Source: Polyporus tsugae
Lineage: Eukaryota; Basidiomycota; Agaricomycetes; Polyporales; Polyporaceae
DNA length: 64,000 bases
Reading direction: 5' to 3'
NCBI GenBank assembly: GCA_024305745.1
Contig: JAHRBS010000009.1
Coordinates: forward strand, 2,108,001-2,172,000
Under the pieces are notes generated by a model. The model was not told the origin of the DNA and searched no databases. It was given only the letters and a program-made list of their open reading frames with translations. Of the stretch, positions 11,100-24,400 are shown piece after piece. Each line of letters begins with the position of its first letter. Position 1 is the first letter of the stretch. The translations under genes and the position numbers were made by a program.

Positions 11100-12720
11100 G
11101 GCGGGCTGCGCAAGGATGCAGCGTAGGTTTTTGCGTTTCCCGCGATAGAGAGTGGCGTCCTTCTGTGCGGTTCGCGCCAGGGCAAGCAAGGAGCGCGCGG
11201 AAGGAGAGGGGGGATCGACGGGAGTCAGACGGAGAGAGTAGCAAGAGACGAGCCAGATGTGCTGGCTGTCCGAGGGTCGTTGGCCATCGCAAATGGCGAG
11301 GCGTCCCGACTGCGGACCATTGGAGCTGCCTAGTACCGCTCACGGAGCAATCGTTGCCGATCAAACAGCCACGCGCGCCGCCCTACCACCCCTTCCGCAG
11401 CACTGTCGCGGATAGTATCATACCCCTAAAAGGAAACTATAGTGTTTGTTCACACGAAATGAGGAGCTCATCGCGGCGTTTGGTACACTCTATGCATGTT
11501 AAAAACCGGATTGTATATGGAACCATCGTAGTATGTAATGAATGGCATGATGTGGCAAGCTGCGATCCTCACTTCAGCCAGGAGTCCGCTCACTTACGGT
11601 CCACACCAGACATTTCCTATAACTTGAAACTGTTACTACTTATGTCCGAGTCGGGGTTAAGTAACATATCCACGGGCAGGTACTACAAAGCAATGGTAAA
11701 TCGTATAACGACTGGGGAACAATTTTCTACTGACACAGAACACACACGGGCCCGGGACGGAAATCTCAGACGCTCGACTCGGAGCATGTTTAACTTTTTG
11801 AACACGCTCTGAGGCCAGTGATGAAATGAGACTCTGTTGAGGGGGCTGGCGTAATGCTTGTAAGTCAGTGCAGCTTATAAGCACATGATGTGCGCTGACT
11901 GTACCTCCTGAAGTCCCTGGACGACCAGCGAGGAGCAAATGATGCAGCCTTAACCGTGTTTCCGCAGCATGGCGATGCGAGTAGCGAAGTAAGTAGTCGC
12001 AAGGCGGAAATTGCATGGCGCTCTTGAATACTAGAGATATGAGTTTGCTCTTGGCCACAAGGATGCGAGTTCTGCGGGCGCACCACAGATGATTGCGTGG
12101 GAGATAGCCTCCGAAGAGAAGTCTGCGGCTGCTCTCGCAGCGCTTCTGACAGTTGTTGAACCTGCGAGGAAGCGCTCTCGCCTGGCAAGACTGTTCACAA
12201 CGACGGGTGCTTTCGTTCGGATGGCTCTACACCATGCAGCTAAACACGCACCCCGTCGCGGGATGAGAAGAGGGAGGAAACTTGGTGGGTAAATTGCAGA
12301 CGCACCGACTTGCCTCAGACTGCAGACCTGCGTCGCCGTCCACCGGAAAACTGCGTTAGTTGCCTATCAAGGCCGGTCACTAACCACCGAGCTGTCCAGA
12401 TGCAGGTCGTGAGCCTCGTTCTGATTCGCACTTTCCACTGCGGCTGACGTTCGACTCCCGCAGCATCTCGCAGATGCAATGCTCGTGGTACGAGGGCTCC
12501 CGCAGGCTGAATGAAGGACTGCAGGTGTGTCGAGTCTGCGATCCTAGTACTGCAGTACCGGGGGCTGCAGTCGTGCACTTGCTGCCCCTGCAGTGGTGGG
12601 CGGATCTATAAAACAACGAGTCATGGGCCGGTGTCAACATCTCGCTAGCTCAACGCAACCACACCTACCTCCGCCCCAGCATCTCAAAGCACTGTAACCT
12701 ACGAGCACACTCGCCGGGCC
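11100..12720. other. Intergenic region, no gene supported
   Basis: Separates two divergent genes and must hold both promoters. The open frames (for example around 12.1 kb, rich in Ala/Arg) show no motif or splice continuity. Confidence 0.5.
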
Positions 12721-13303
12721 ATGGCCGCCAATATCCCATCCGCACCTCAGCTCTCAGGCGACGCAATGCTTGAGGTTTTCATTCACCATACGGCATCATC
12801 TCAGCTACAAGGACCATTTGGGAACGGGGCGAGACTCCAGATGTTGGGGGAGCCTATGCTCAAAATGACCTATGTGGCGGCTTTGAGGGACAAACGCCCC
12901 AACCTGAGTGCCGATCAGCTGGAGGTTGGTCCCTCCCATAATGAAGTCGAGGGCATAAACTTACCGAAACATAAATGCCATGCCGGGAAACAGCAATATG
13001 TCGACATCAACTATCCAGTCTTCCTGGCCCACTGGGTCAACGCGTACGGGTGGAAGACGATGATGAGGGTGGTCCCTGAAGGCGTGGATCTCGAGGATCC
13101 AGACGTACGTCCTTTAACCTTTGTTCGAAAACTCATCGGTCGATAATGACGAGCGCGGAATTTTTTGATAGGAAGCACGCATGATCTTCGAGAGATATGC
13201 CGGGGCAGTGGTGAAGGAGTGCGTCCAGGAGCCTGGAGACCGTCACGGGGACCCTCGCGTCCTATTCGAGTGGATCCAGCAGCTCCTCTCCATCAGTGAC
13301 TGA
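12721..13303 (+). CDS. Small RNase III-like protein, catalytic signature degraded
   Basis: Exons 12721-12924, 12994-13104 and 13172-13303 give 148 aa. The first intron (69 nt, GTTGGT..CAG) is in phase and free of stops, so it could also be retained. The second (67 nt, GTACGT..TAG) must be removed. The fold resembles the RNase III endonuclease domain: LSGDAMLEVFIHH, ARLQMLGEPMLKM, HWVNAYG, then EARMIFERYAGAVV and a Trp-containing final helix. In active RNase III the signature is ERLEFLGD with metal-binding acids. Here it reads ARLQMLGE, so Glu is replaced by Gln and Asp by Glu, and no dsRNA-binding domain follows. Such short RNase III-like proteins are common in basidiomycetes. I infer a non-catalytic or altered role. 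Recognition rests on motifs only. Confidence 0.6.
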
Positions 13304-13968
13304 GTCACAAGAGAGGATATCTTGTCTCGGCTGTGCGACTTTGTACTTGTACGTCACGCGTGGTTTTGGCAACAACCCTCCATGGATCGAGTCATCGTAT
13401 CTGTATCAGTACTATTCGCGTTTTATAGATATTTTGTGATTAGCTGCGCTCAACATGGTGGAAAAGGCGATACTACCCACCACGGCCGTTTAGTATTGAC
13501 ACTGGAAAGGGGAAAGATGTATTTGAACTTCAATGATCCTGCAAGAAGGAAGCTTAACGTTCTGTTATGGATTTCCAAACTTCTGGGCCAGTGCCACGCA
13601 CTTAATGAGACTTCATTCCATTGATGCATACACCATGTTGAGAAAATGGAGCGTAGGCAGTAGGCATTGGTCGCGAAGTGCGTCATGGCAGAGGGTGAGG
13701 AGGAGCGCCCAGCTACCTCAGGATGCGAACAGTTTGTTAATGTTGTCATAGGACCGCCATCCTCTGGTCGACCGCTACTACCTAGGGCCCCCTAATATTC
13801 CTACTCTGAATTCGGCTTTTCCGGTCTCCAGGCTCTAGCTCAACTATTCAGGCTGACGCTTGGCTGCGCACGGTCTACTGTAAGTATATCGGCAAAGGTT
13901 CCGAACGTTGGGCGCGCTTGGTTTTCAGAATCTCATTCATCCGGTGTCCCCTTGGAGGCGTATTCGAG
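13304..13968. other. Intergenic region and MON2 promoter
   Basis: No supported gene. The right part should hold the promoter and leader of the long gene starting at 13969. Confidence 0.5.
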
Positions 13969-16900
13969 ATGAGTTCTTTGGCTTTTCTTGTCACGGAACT
14001 GCAGGTGAGTATGGAGCCGTTATCTTCACACACCGAGGCCCAACCGTTTGCCAGTCCCTTGCCAGCGAGACTCGGAGGAAACACCCTGATGTGCGAGAGG
14101 TGAGTGCTTCATAATCCCTACTCTACTTTCGCGAGCACGCCCACTGGTAAGTAACTCACCGAATCTATCTAAGGCCGCAGAAAAGTCTCTCGCTATCCTG
14201 CGTTCTTCACCAGAACAAGCTACTACGACATTAGCGTCCGGTACGCCCATTACTCGTATTGACTGCTTCCTTCGTCCTCATTCCGTTGTTCCTCTACTTG
14301 CTTCACATACCAGATGGCCCCCAATCCGATGACCTTCTCCGCCCCGTGTTCATGGGTTGCGCGACCAGGAACGCCAAGGTGGTAGCGATCTCCCTCGGGT
14401 CCCTCCAACGCCTCATCGCCCTCAAAGCCGTCCCCCAGTCCGCCGTTCCCCTCATTATAACGACAATGGGCGACTGCATGAACCAAGGTGTCGACATTCA
14501 ACTCCGAATTCTGCAGACACTCCTCTCGCTCATCACCAACTTCCCGGCTGTGCACGGACAGTTGCTTGGTGACGTGAGTGCACGGAACCTCCCCCCCCTA
14601 TGCCGTGCTGACTGTCTGGATTGTTATTAGGCTCTTCTTCTGTGCTTCCGGTTACAAGAGTCTCGTATCGCCGTCGTGTCATCCACAGCTGCCGCGACAT
14701 TGCGACAACTTGTAATGTTCGTCGTGGACAAGGTCGTGGATGAGGACCGCCGAGAGGAAATCACGGAGAGCACGAAGATTGAGACAGTTCTCCCGAATGG
14801 TACAACAGCAGAGTTGGGCCCCTCGGCATACGATGCGTACGCCGTCTTCGAGGATCTCTGCCTGCTGGCCAACTCTGAGCAACCCCGGTTCTTGAAGCTC
14901 GACTCGCTCCGCAAGACATTCGCGCTCGAGCTTATCGAGAGTGTGCTGACGAACTACCATGACCTGTTCCGCAAGGTGCGCCGTGCCTCTGACCTCCCGA
15001 TGTGTGTTTTCGCTAAGAAGTTATTGCGTAGCACACGGAACTTCTACTCCTATTGCGGCACCACCTATGTCCACTCGTGCACAAGTCGCTGTCGGATCGA
15101 CCAAACTTCCCTCTGACGTTGCGGTCTACTCGAGTGGTGTTCCTATTACTCAAACAGTTCTCATTAGAGCTAAAGACGGAGTCCGAGGTCTTCCTCATCT
15201 TGCTTATCCGGATCGTCGGCGCCGAGACGAGCGACGCTGACCCCTCAGACGCCGCTCAAGGACACACAATTCGGCCGTTATGGATGCGCGTACTCGCAAT
15301 GGAGATCATGCGTGGGTAGGTCCTGCGTCCCTATGCATTGTCGTCTCCTAACGTTCACCTTCGCAGACTATGCAGCGATGCTGAGCTCATACGTAATGTG
15401 TGGGATCGCTATGACGCCGAGGAGGGCGGCTCGAAAGTGTTCACGTCCCTCATCACTGCGCTCAAGAGGCTGGTCACGGAGCGCCCCGCGTTACTTGGTA
15501 TAAGCCAACAGATGTTTGGCGTCGGCGTGTCCACCCATCCAGGCTCGAATGCGGACGGTGCCTACGCTCTCGATGTCGGCGGCGTGGCCGGAATGGTCGC
15601 TAGCGCAGCGAGCGCCACTGTCACGGGCGTCGCAAACATGATGACAACGGAAGCGGGGCTGAGTGTGCAAGGTTCAGCGATGAAGTTGCAGTGGTGAGCA
15701 CTATGATTTCTGCGATAATGCCCCTATCTCACTGGACTGTTCAGCATCGATCAGCTTGACAAAGCGGATTCTCCACCAATTCCGGAGTCCTACATCTACC
15801 TGCTATGCGTACAGTGTCTTGTGTCGCTTTGCGAGGGCTTCGCGTCCTTCACGGCACCTCTATACAACTCCATCATGGTCCAGAAGCCCCGCGCCGCCGG
15901 CGAACCGGTGATTCGCGCTCCCCCTGCGCTCGATATCTCGACACTTCCGCAGGAGGACACTGTGACGCGTCAGCTGCGCACAGTACACTGCATGGTGGAG
16001 AGTGGGTGGCCCGCACTCCTCGCAGCCCTCTCGTTCCTGATCTCGACAAACCTTGCGGATGAGTTGTTCGTCGACGTGCTCGCGAGCTACCAAGCGCTTA
16101 CCACTGTCTCGGGCATGCTCGGCCTGGCCACTCCGCGCGATGCGTTCTTCACGAGCCTTGCACGCCTCGCAATCCCGACACGCGTAGTGTCGAGCATCGA
16201 GTCGTACGTCCCCGTGGAGCCGAGCACTCCTCGCACTACCGCGAACGCCATCACGGAGAGCTTAGGCTTACCTGGTGCGAACACGCATCCGCCTGGCCTG
16301 TCGGAGCGCAACATGGCGTGCTTGAAGGTCTTGGTCGCGAGCGCGCTGTTTCTGGCCGGCAGCCTTGGCCAAAGCTGGTTCGATATCCTCGAGGCGTTGC
16401 AGAACGCGGACTACGTTCTCAGCGTGAAAGGCTCGCGCGGTGCGAGCAACAAACGCAGCACCATTGGCCCAGGGGCTGGGTCCCTCCCTCCGTCGCGGTC
16501 TGCTTCGACAAGCGTCCCGACATCGCCGCTTCCCCATACGGGGGCTTCGCAGCCGTCTTCCCCCATACCCCGCCATCCACTCCTGGCGGACCTTGACCCC
16601 CATAGCCTCCAGCATGCCATTCAGCGGCTGTTTGACGCGTCCAAGAATCTGGAGGATGAGGCGTTCTGCGATTTTGTGAAGGCCCTGTGCAAGCTGAGCG
16701 CCGCCATGATCGGGATGCAGTCTGACACGCTCGGCGCGGTGAACGAGTCCGCGGAGGAACTGGCGATCAGCCCCAGTTCAACGTTGTCTGCGTCTGCGTC
16801 CACAGAGCCAGCCCATCGGAGACGAGTGAGCGGGATACACTTGCCCCGCACCCTGGTGCGTCCGAACTTTCACTACTTAATTACGCAACTAAAGTGACCT

Positions 16901-19900
16901 TCAACGTGTAGCGTAGCGGCGACTTTGGCATTGGCAAGCTCGGCGGGGTCGCCATGTTGAACATTCACCGCCTCATATACAGATCATCGGACGTGGCGTG
17001 GGATCCCATCACTGGTCATCTCCTCTCCGTTGTCCGGCACCAGCATGCTCCTCCGACTATCCGAGTCCAGGCTGCGCGGGTTCTCGATGACATCCTTGTG
17101 GTCGTTCCTCGTAATGTCACGTCGTCCGGGGACCTCCAGCCAGTCGTGCAGCGCAGGGTCTTGGATGTCCTCGCCCTGCAGGTTGTGCCGGAACCTGGGG
17201 GATCGGCGATTACTACCACGTCGATTGAATTGCGTCGTATGGGGCTTGAGACGCTGCACCAGATCCTGCAGTCATCTGGACACACCTTAGTCGTTGGGTG
17301 GGAGACCATCTTTGAGATGTTGAGCAGCGTGTGCAAACCTGCCCCTGTTCCAACCGCCATCGTAGCAGCGCCTACGCCTTCTTCATCGTTGCAGGACTTA
17401 GGCAAGAATCGACCGCCGCCACTCGGATACCTCAACGAGAAGGGCTATACCTCGCTAGTCAAGATTGCCTTTCAATCGCTCACTCTGGTTTGCGACTCCC
17501 TTTCGTCACTATCTCCCGATCACCTTCGTCTGTGCATCAGTACGTTAGGCCAGTTCGGGCGACAGGCGGACACGAACATCGCACTGACAGCGGCGGAAAG
17601 TCTGCTTTGGGGTGTATCCGACTCTATCCAGGCCAAACGCAGAGACGATACCAAGGAGCCCGAGTATAACGCGCTTTGGATGTTCCTCCTGCTCGAGGTG
17701 CTTGGACTCTGTACCGATGCTCGCCCTGAGGTTCGCGTCGGAGCAATCCAGACGCTCTTCCGGACGTTGCAGCTCTATGGCGCCACTTTGAGCCTCGAGA
17801 CCTGGGAAGAGTGTATCTGGAAGGTCACGTTCCCGCTTCTAGATTCTATCACGGCATCTATACGGCGGAATTTGGGTGTCGAGCCCGCAGAAGCACAAGA
17901 ACCGACCACCCCAACTGGCACAGCGCCCGATCTACAGTGGGACGAGTCCAAGGTCCTAGCGCTTCAGTCCATCGGGTCTATCTTCCAGGACTTCTTGATC
18001 AGCAAGATAATGCACCTCCAGTCCTTCACCAAGGCGTGGGGCGTTTTCGTTGGGCACATACAGGATTCGTGGATGAACGACAATCGCTCGATCACGGCTC
18101 CAGCTTTGCGTTGTCTGGAGAAGGCGATCAAGGCGCTCTCAACCGCCACGGAGCTCAAGTCACGCACACTGGAAGCTCTCGAAATAGCATGGCATGCATG
18201 TGACGCAATGGGGAACCTTGTTGCTGACCCAGATCCGTCGTCTCCCGGAGCGAAGTCTTCGACTGCGACCATTTCAACGATTAAGCCGCTGACGCAGGAA
18301 AGTTTAGTGGCATACGTGGACGTTATACGGTGCACACGAAGTATAAGTAGACAGCTTGAGGGCCACGAGTGGTCTCTGGAGCGTCTCACACGGCTCATGA
18401 CAGTCCTCAAAGGTTCGTCGAATTTGCGTATGACATTCCAGAGGTTCACCATCTTCTCCAGGTGTCTTGACGTATCCAAGTTCTCTCGACTTCAGGCCTG
18501 ATATCGACGCCCTAAGCCCTGTTCAGGCACGTTCTTTCATTTCAACTAGGTTATCTACTGCTGACCGACTTGCGGGAGACAGGTGGTCGTGATGGAAGCG
18601 GTCGACAGCATTGAGCTTACCGCGCGTGGTGTTATCTCCCTCGTCCTTCGCGATATGTCCGAATACGCCACCCTTCCCTTCCTTGCGGCTTTCGATATCC
18701 AACCCGCGCTCTTCAGCGGTCTTCCCTCCGCGTCCAAGGTTCCTCGGTCCACAGTGAATCGCGTGACCTACATTGCGTTGTCGAAGAAGACCCTGCCCCT
18801 CCTTGTCGACCTCTACCTCCGATTCAAGTCCGATGCATCCATCTACGCGGATGGCACCATCGAAACACTGTTCGCTGTAAGATTGATCGTCGTCCTTTAC
18901 CTTAGCAACATCGCTCACTAGCTCGTCCCCAGGCATATTCTATTCCTATCAAGTTGAAGTACGAGTGTCCTGCCCCATCGAAATTCGGCAACGATCAGCC
19001 TCTATGGAGAACTGCGACCACGAGTTTCCTCAAAATTGTCAAGGAATGCGGCCCCCAGACGAGACAGCTGCATAGCGGTGAGTATCGTACCATTCAAGCA
19101 CGTCGGCAGTGTGAATTAAACCCAGGCACGCCAGACATCCCTGCCGATCGGATAGAAGGCATCTGGCGTCAAGTCGTCGACACCTTCCGTGGTGGTATCC
19201 TAGCGGATTGGTGAGTGTAAGGTTCATTGCCATGGGAGGGTCCGCTGACGGGTAGACTATAGCTCTGCTGTCGAACATCTCCCTCTCGACCTCCAAGAAG
19301 CGGAAGAGAATTTCGATCTCTCACTTGTCGCGTCACTCGAGATTGACGTAGTTCCCTATCTTGGGGAATCGTCTGTCCCGGATTACATTATCTCGCAGTT
19401 GGCGAGGGTTTTGCACCAAGGCAGCCGGTTGCGATCGACGGACGACGACTTTCCGCCCTCACCATCTTCCTTGCCAGAGGTCTCCCTGCCTCAGGCGGCA
19501 AAGAGGTCGAGTTCAGGCCAATTGTCCGAGGCACTTGACAAGCTGGAAAAGTTCGGGCACGGATCCGTTGGCGCCGGCACCACGTCTCCAGGCCGCTTCC
19601 TACCGCGCGAACGGTTTTCATACTGGTGCTTTGATCTGTTGTTCCTGATATGTTCTGATACGTCGCAAGGTGAGTGTACGGTGGTGGACGAACCTTCCAC
19701 AGACCTGCATACTTAACGATTTACAGATCAGATACCGTCGAGGAAGCGAATAGCAGCCCTAAGCTTACCTTCCCTGCTTGAACGATGCCGAATGACGCTT
19801 GTTAGCTACGTTGCAGACGAGTCACTACGGGGCAACCTACCATTCCCAAGGTGCGTGCTGCAGTTCACGTTCGTGTTTGTCATGTTGAACGTTGTAACTA

Positions 19901-20358
19901 GGGCTCGAGAAGAGGAACTGCTGTACGTCTTGAGGAAACTTCTCGCTTTGCGACTGTGGCCTGGTACGCTATGGGCAGCATTGTCCGATGCACCATCGAA
20001 ATACTGTATCGAACAGCCAGGTTTGTCTTCATGATAAGCCGTGTCCGTCCTCATACTCATTAACGATTCAGGCATGGATCAATCATTCCCTCCCTCCACT
20101 TTGATCGCCGACGCGATCAAGCGGTCTACCAAGGCGCACCTGTTCCATATCTACCCCATCTTGTGCGAGATTGTGTCTATTCCCCGGAAACCTCCGACAG
20201 TTTGGGTCCTTCCTGGATCTCGCTCTTCCTCTCATAACCCCAGAGGAAGCTTAAACGAGGAGTCATCGAGTTCCGTCCCTGCAGTGGAGTTGGATGCAAG
20301 AACATTGGCGAAAGATTGCTTGAAAGAGGTCGGAAGGGAGCTTGGTGTTGGCCGCTGA
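13969..20358 (+). CDS. MON2: MON2 homolog (Golgi/endosome trafficking, Sec7-related scaffold)
   Basis: Seventeen exons: 13969-14004, 14055-14099, 14174-14240, 14314-14573, 14631-14975, 15032-15315, 15367-15693, 15745-16855, 16912-18412, 18462-18526, 18583-18876, 18933-19077, 19126-19210, 19263-19669, 19727-19850, 19902-20020 and 20072-20358. All phases agree and the product is 1833 aa. MON2 is a large peripheral membrane scaffold related to the BIG/GBF Arf-GEFs but without a Sec7 catalytic domain; it acts with DOP1 and a flippase at the trans-Golgi and endosomes. The N-terminus is the DCB domain (FMGCATRNAKVV), followed by the HUS-type block (RHHLCPLVHKSLSDRPNFP, GLCSDAELIRNVW), then GDFGIGKLGGVAMLNIHRL and a C-terminal region with LRLWPGTLWAALSD and RSTKAHLFHIYPILCEI. 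Introns are 48-74 nt. The tenth intron (18527-18582) starts with GC, as CAG/GCACGT, and ends CAG with CTGACC as branch. Confidence 0.9.
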
Positions 20359-20486
20359 CATTCTGTCCACCACTGTACAAATGTTCATGTTGCATACCAT
20401 CGTACATTCTACCCTGTATACTTCCGTACTAGTTTTGTAATGAAGGATCACCGATACCATTCATTAGCTCAACAGCTCGACGACGA

Positions 20487-21081
20487 CTAATGTGGCGGGC
20501 CAGGAATACCGGGCACTGGGTCTTTGAAATCATCGTCCGTCGCGCCCATCGTCCTCAATAGTTCGTCCTGCTTGAACATGCGAGCTGTCTGAATGGCGGT
20601 AGGCGTGCCAATTCGTGGGTCCGCGCGGCCACTTTCGACGAGGGCACGGACGACTTCGGCGTGACCTTTGAAGACAGCCCCAGCAAGCGGTGACTGTCCT
20701 TGGTCGTTGAGCCGATTTCCATCTGCTCCCCTGGTCAGGAGCTCCGAGACAAGAGTGGCGTGGCCGTTGTAGGCTGCCAGCATGAGCAATGTGTTTCCTG
20801 ACATCGCGATCGTACTTTGGGAGATTGTTCGGATAGTAGAGAAATGAGGTTTGACGCACCTTTATCGTTGGTGAGATTAACCGGAAGCCCGACATCCACC
20901 GCCTGCAATAACAACTCTGCATCGTTGTCACGGGCAGCGTCGAACATGCGATGTGTGAAGTTGAGGGTTTCCGGTGGGAGGTTATGCACGGTGGGTTTCG
21001 TGTCCGCCTACCGGGAATGTCGACGACGATCAGAACGGCCCCTATCTGCATTTAGAAATGGACTGCAAGTGCCCCTACCAT
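20487..21081 (-). CDS. Small ankyrin-repeat protein
   Basis: Exons on the minus strand: 21081-21079 (the ATG alone), 21007-20860 and 20797-20487, giving 153 aa that begin MADTKPTVHNLPPETLNF. Introns are 71 and 62 nt. At least two ankyrin repeats are visible (GNTLLMLAAYNGHATLVSELLTRGAD and GQSPLAGAVFKGHAEVVRALVESG, shown here as motifs), plus a helical N-terminal unit (MFDAARDNDAELLLQAVDVG). It is a compact soluble interaction module, and this architecture is widespread in fungi with no fixed function. The first exon is only the start codon, chosen because ATG/GTAGGG lies in a good CACC context and the acceptor leaves the frame open; otherwise the start would have to be a GTG. The gene is tail to tail with MON2, only 128 bases away. 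Confidence 0.7.
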
Positions 21082-21422
21082 GGTGTTTGGCTATGTAGTA
21101 GCGATCTTTCACTTCAAGTTCGTTATCGCGTACGGATCCTTTGCTTTGCGCGCACAGGCAATGGGGCGGAGATGAAGGCTGGTGAAACGCTTCTTACAGG
21201 CACGATAAGTGAAAGCCGCCGAGTAATCAGTTGACTAAGGGGAGCAGCAAAGCTCGTGACTACATGGAGTCATGAGCTTCTCGAAGTCGAAGTACAGAGT
21301 ACAGAGTCCGCAGCTTGTGCGTGAGTTCCGAAGCACAGAGCATCTGTGTGTGGAGCCGAAACGTGATACCATAATCCAAATACTAAAGTCCATCGCACCC
21401 TAGTATATACTAAACCACGATA
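21082..21422. other. Short intergenic region
   Basis: Carries the ankyrin-gene promoter and the 3' flank of the SLD3-like gene. No coding potential seen. Confidence 0.5.
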
Positions 21423-24400
21423 TCAACTCTTGGTCGGGGTATCTTCGACCATGATCTGGCCTCTAGACCGAGTTGCACCTCGTCGTGGAGGTGTGACTGC
21501 TTCCCCAAATCCTCCAAGTTCCCCTGGACTGTTACTCGTTGGCGGGCCATGGCCCTCACTTTCCGGCTGCTCTTGAGAGTTGGAGACGCCAAGTGAGAGG
21601 GTCCTCGAAGGATTACTCAGGCTCCACTCATTTCCCTCTATATCGTTCTCATGTTCTCCCAGGGCCTGGGGAAGCGCGAGCTTCCGACGAACCTTTGTTG
21701 GAGTCGCGACTAACCCCGCATCGTCGCCGTCGTCGTCATCGTCATCATCATCGGTGTCGGTGTCGAGGGTCAAGCTGTCCACACGGATGAGGGTAGTCTG
21801 CGATGACAACCGCGCCGTCGCCCAAGCAGGCGTCGACGGCCCAGCAAAAAGCGATGGGAGTCGCGCTTGGGACTGGGAGGACTCAACCCGCGTCCTTTGA
21901 GATTGGGACCTCGACGTCCCGTCGCGCGGCTTGGTCGGCGTGGCCGCCACGAGGACGCTTCCCATCTTCTGCACGCGCTTCGCGTCCTGGGTGCTTCCTC
22001 CAGAAGCAGCTGCCTGCTGGCTCTGCGTCCGGGACAGCGAAGGTCCGGGGACGGATGCCGTGCGCTCTAGCTCCGCCTTCTGCTTCGCGCGGGCTTTGCC
22101 AAACTTCGTCGTCATGGTCACCTCAGGTATGATCGCGCGCTTGCGCAGCCCATTCGGCCCGAGGCTGAGGGATCGCGACCGCTCGCGCTCGCGCTTCTCC
22201 TGTTCGAGCGAGAGTGCCAGAGAGTTGGAGCGCGAGCGGGTGGCGTCTTTGTCCTTGCCCTTCGCAGCAGGCTTGGAGGCCGCCCTCGAAGACGAGGCAG
22301 ATCCCGACGCGGACGTAGAAGACTTGAGGCGCTTCGTCGCGGGTTTCGGTGATAAGGGCGGCGAGAGGCCGAGCGAGGTATCGGAATTGCCGGCGTCGGG
22401 GAAGAGCTTCGAGCGAAAGAGAGCACAAAGCTCGGGAAGCTCCGCCTTGAATCTGTGCTCAAAGTAGGTCGGTCAACATAGGCCACTTCGGGACATAGCG
22501 AATGTTAAGCACGAACAACGGCTCCACCACATCCTCGCAGAATACCTGCATCCAGTCCCGATCGTCCTTTTGCTTATCCTTCCCTTTTCCTACGGCCGAT
22601 TTGGACATCTCGCCTCGTCCCAGCGAGCTATCCACGGCCTGCATGAGCTGCCACATGGCAAGCTTGTCCATATAGCTCTCCAGGCGTTCCTCGAGTGGCT
22701 GCGGCGGGGGATCCTGCGCCCGACCTCTCCCACGATCTTTGTGTTTACGCTTCTTTGACTTGGACGGCGAAAGAGAGGGCGGCAGAGGGAGCGAATCGGC
22801 GATGGCCGTCCTAGCATCCTCAATCGACGGCCCAGCGCGATCCTTCGGTAAGGAGACGAGCAAGAAGTAGAGAAGCACCTGAATCTGAACCCTGGCAGAT
22901 GCGCAGGGCACGGAACGTGTCAGCGCGCGCGGACGGCACGATCGAGAAACACATGGGGGGGCACATACTCTCGCCGCTCGTACTTCTCGAGCCACGCGTT
23001 CTTGAGGCGCTCCTGCGCCTCGTAGTCGTCCTGCCCTTCCTGACGCTCGTCCTCGCCGACCTTGTCCTTGTGATAGGCGTACCACACGTACTCCTCCTCG
23101 GGATCTGCCGGTTCGCTCTCCTCGGAGATGACATTCGGGATGCGAGTGTGATACTTGTGCGAGACGGCCCGGGACGTCAACAGTACGGGCTGGAGGAGGG
23201 GATGCAGGGGATGGCCGGCAACTTGCTGCGAGGTGGTTGCCGCGGGATCTGATGCCGAGGTCGCGCGGAGCAACGCGGGCATGAGGACTTGCAGCGGCAT
23301 GATTGACTGGGGATAGAGCGGTCAGCAATTGAGCACCAGCATAACAGAACGCCGTAACGTGAGGATGATGAGACGTGAGATGCAATCCACAAAGATGAAG
23401 TGGCGGCGGAAATAGCACAGGCGGGGGAGATACGGCCTGCTGGCACCAGTGAAGGTCGATGTGTTCACGGACAGCTAGGCTGTCCAGCGTTGAACGTAAC
23501 TCAAATGAATGTGGCGGAAGCCTGGCGGTGCGTGCAAAAGCTCCGGCACATACAAGCTAGCCGTTCGGGTTCTTAGCGTGATCCGCGAAGATTCTACCGT
23601 GGACATGCATGAGGGGGTAACTGTAACCTTGATGTGACGAGTGAGAGAATGTGTAGCGGGCTGGCAAACAGGACTGTTATGTCAGCCAAAAAGGCTGAGA
23701 ACTGAGCCTCGCACCATAAAACACAACGTCGGAAGGCTATTCCCGGAACTAGGATGGTCCAGAACTGCGGACTGACAGAAAGCCTCGTGTTGAGCCAATT
23801 GCCATGAAGTCTGTCACAACGCGAGGCTCGATGTGGTGGAGAGAGTTAGCGGCGATTTTGGGCGTTGGCCGACTAAGCTCACAGCATATCAACTTTAGGG
23901 AGCGTGAATTGCGCAGGGAGTGCGATCATGGCAAAGTACAAGAGCGCGGGCAGTCTGGGCGATCTCCGAAGTTGCGCCACGCAGCTCGGAAAGCTCTAGC
24001 ACTAAACACGGAGATCGGCCACCGTGCCATTGACTGGAATAAATCAGGTATCAAAACCACATAGCCGCACGCGCATGAAGGCTCGTCCGTTTCCATTTTG
24101 GCCAGGGGGGAGACCCATGCTCGTCTATTGATACCGATCTGGTTGAGCGGCGAGCATTCAACGGAATATTGTGTTCAGAGAGCCGCGAAGAGCCAAACCA
24201 CCCCCTGAGTGAGAGCGCGCAAACAACGGGGCGTTGCAAGGTTTTGAACGGAGCTCGAATGAAGGCGGAGTTTATCCAACAAGACTTGTGGGACTTCCCC
24301 ACCTTTGCGACACGATGTGCACTCCCCCAACTAACTATAGCTGTGACCACACTGTGCAGCGCATATCTACGGCGCCGCGTGCGAAATCTCAGGGAACAGG

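Noticed and set aside
22459..23418. 319-codon minus-strand frame as a separate gene
   Set aside because: Its middle is a real exon of the SLD3-like gene, but the upstream part is intron and the downstream part crosses splice sites.
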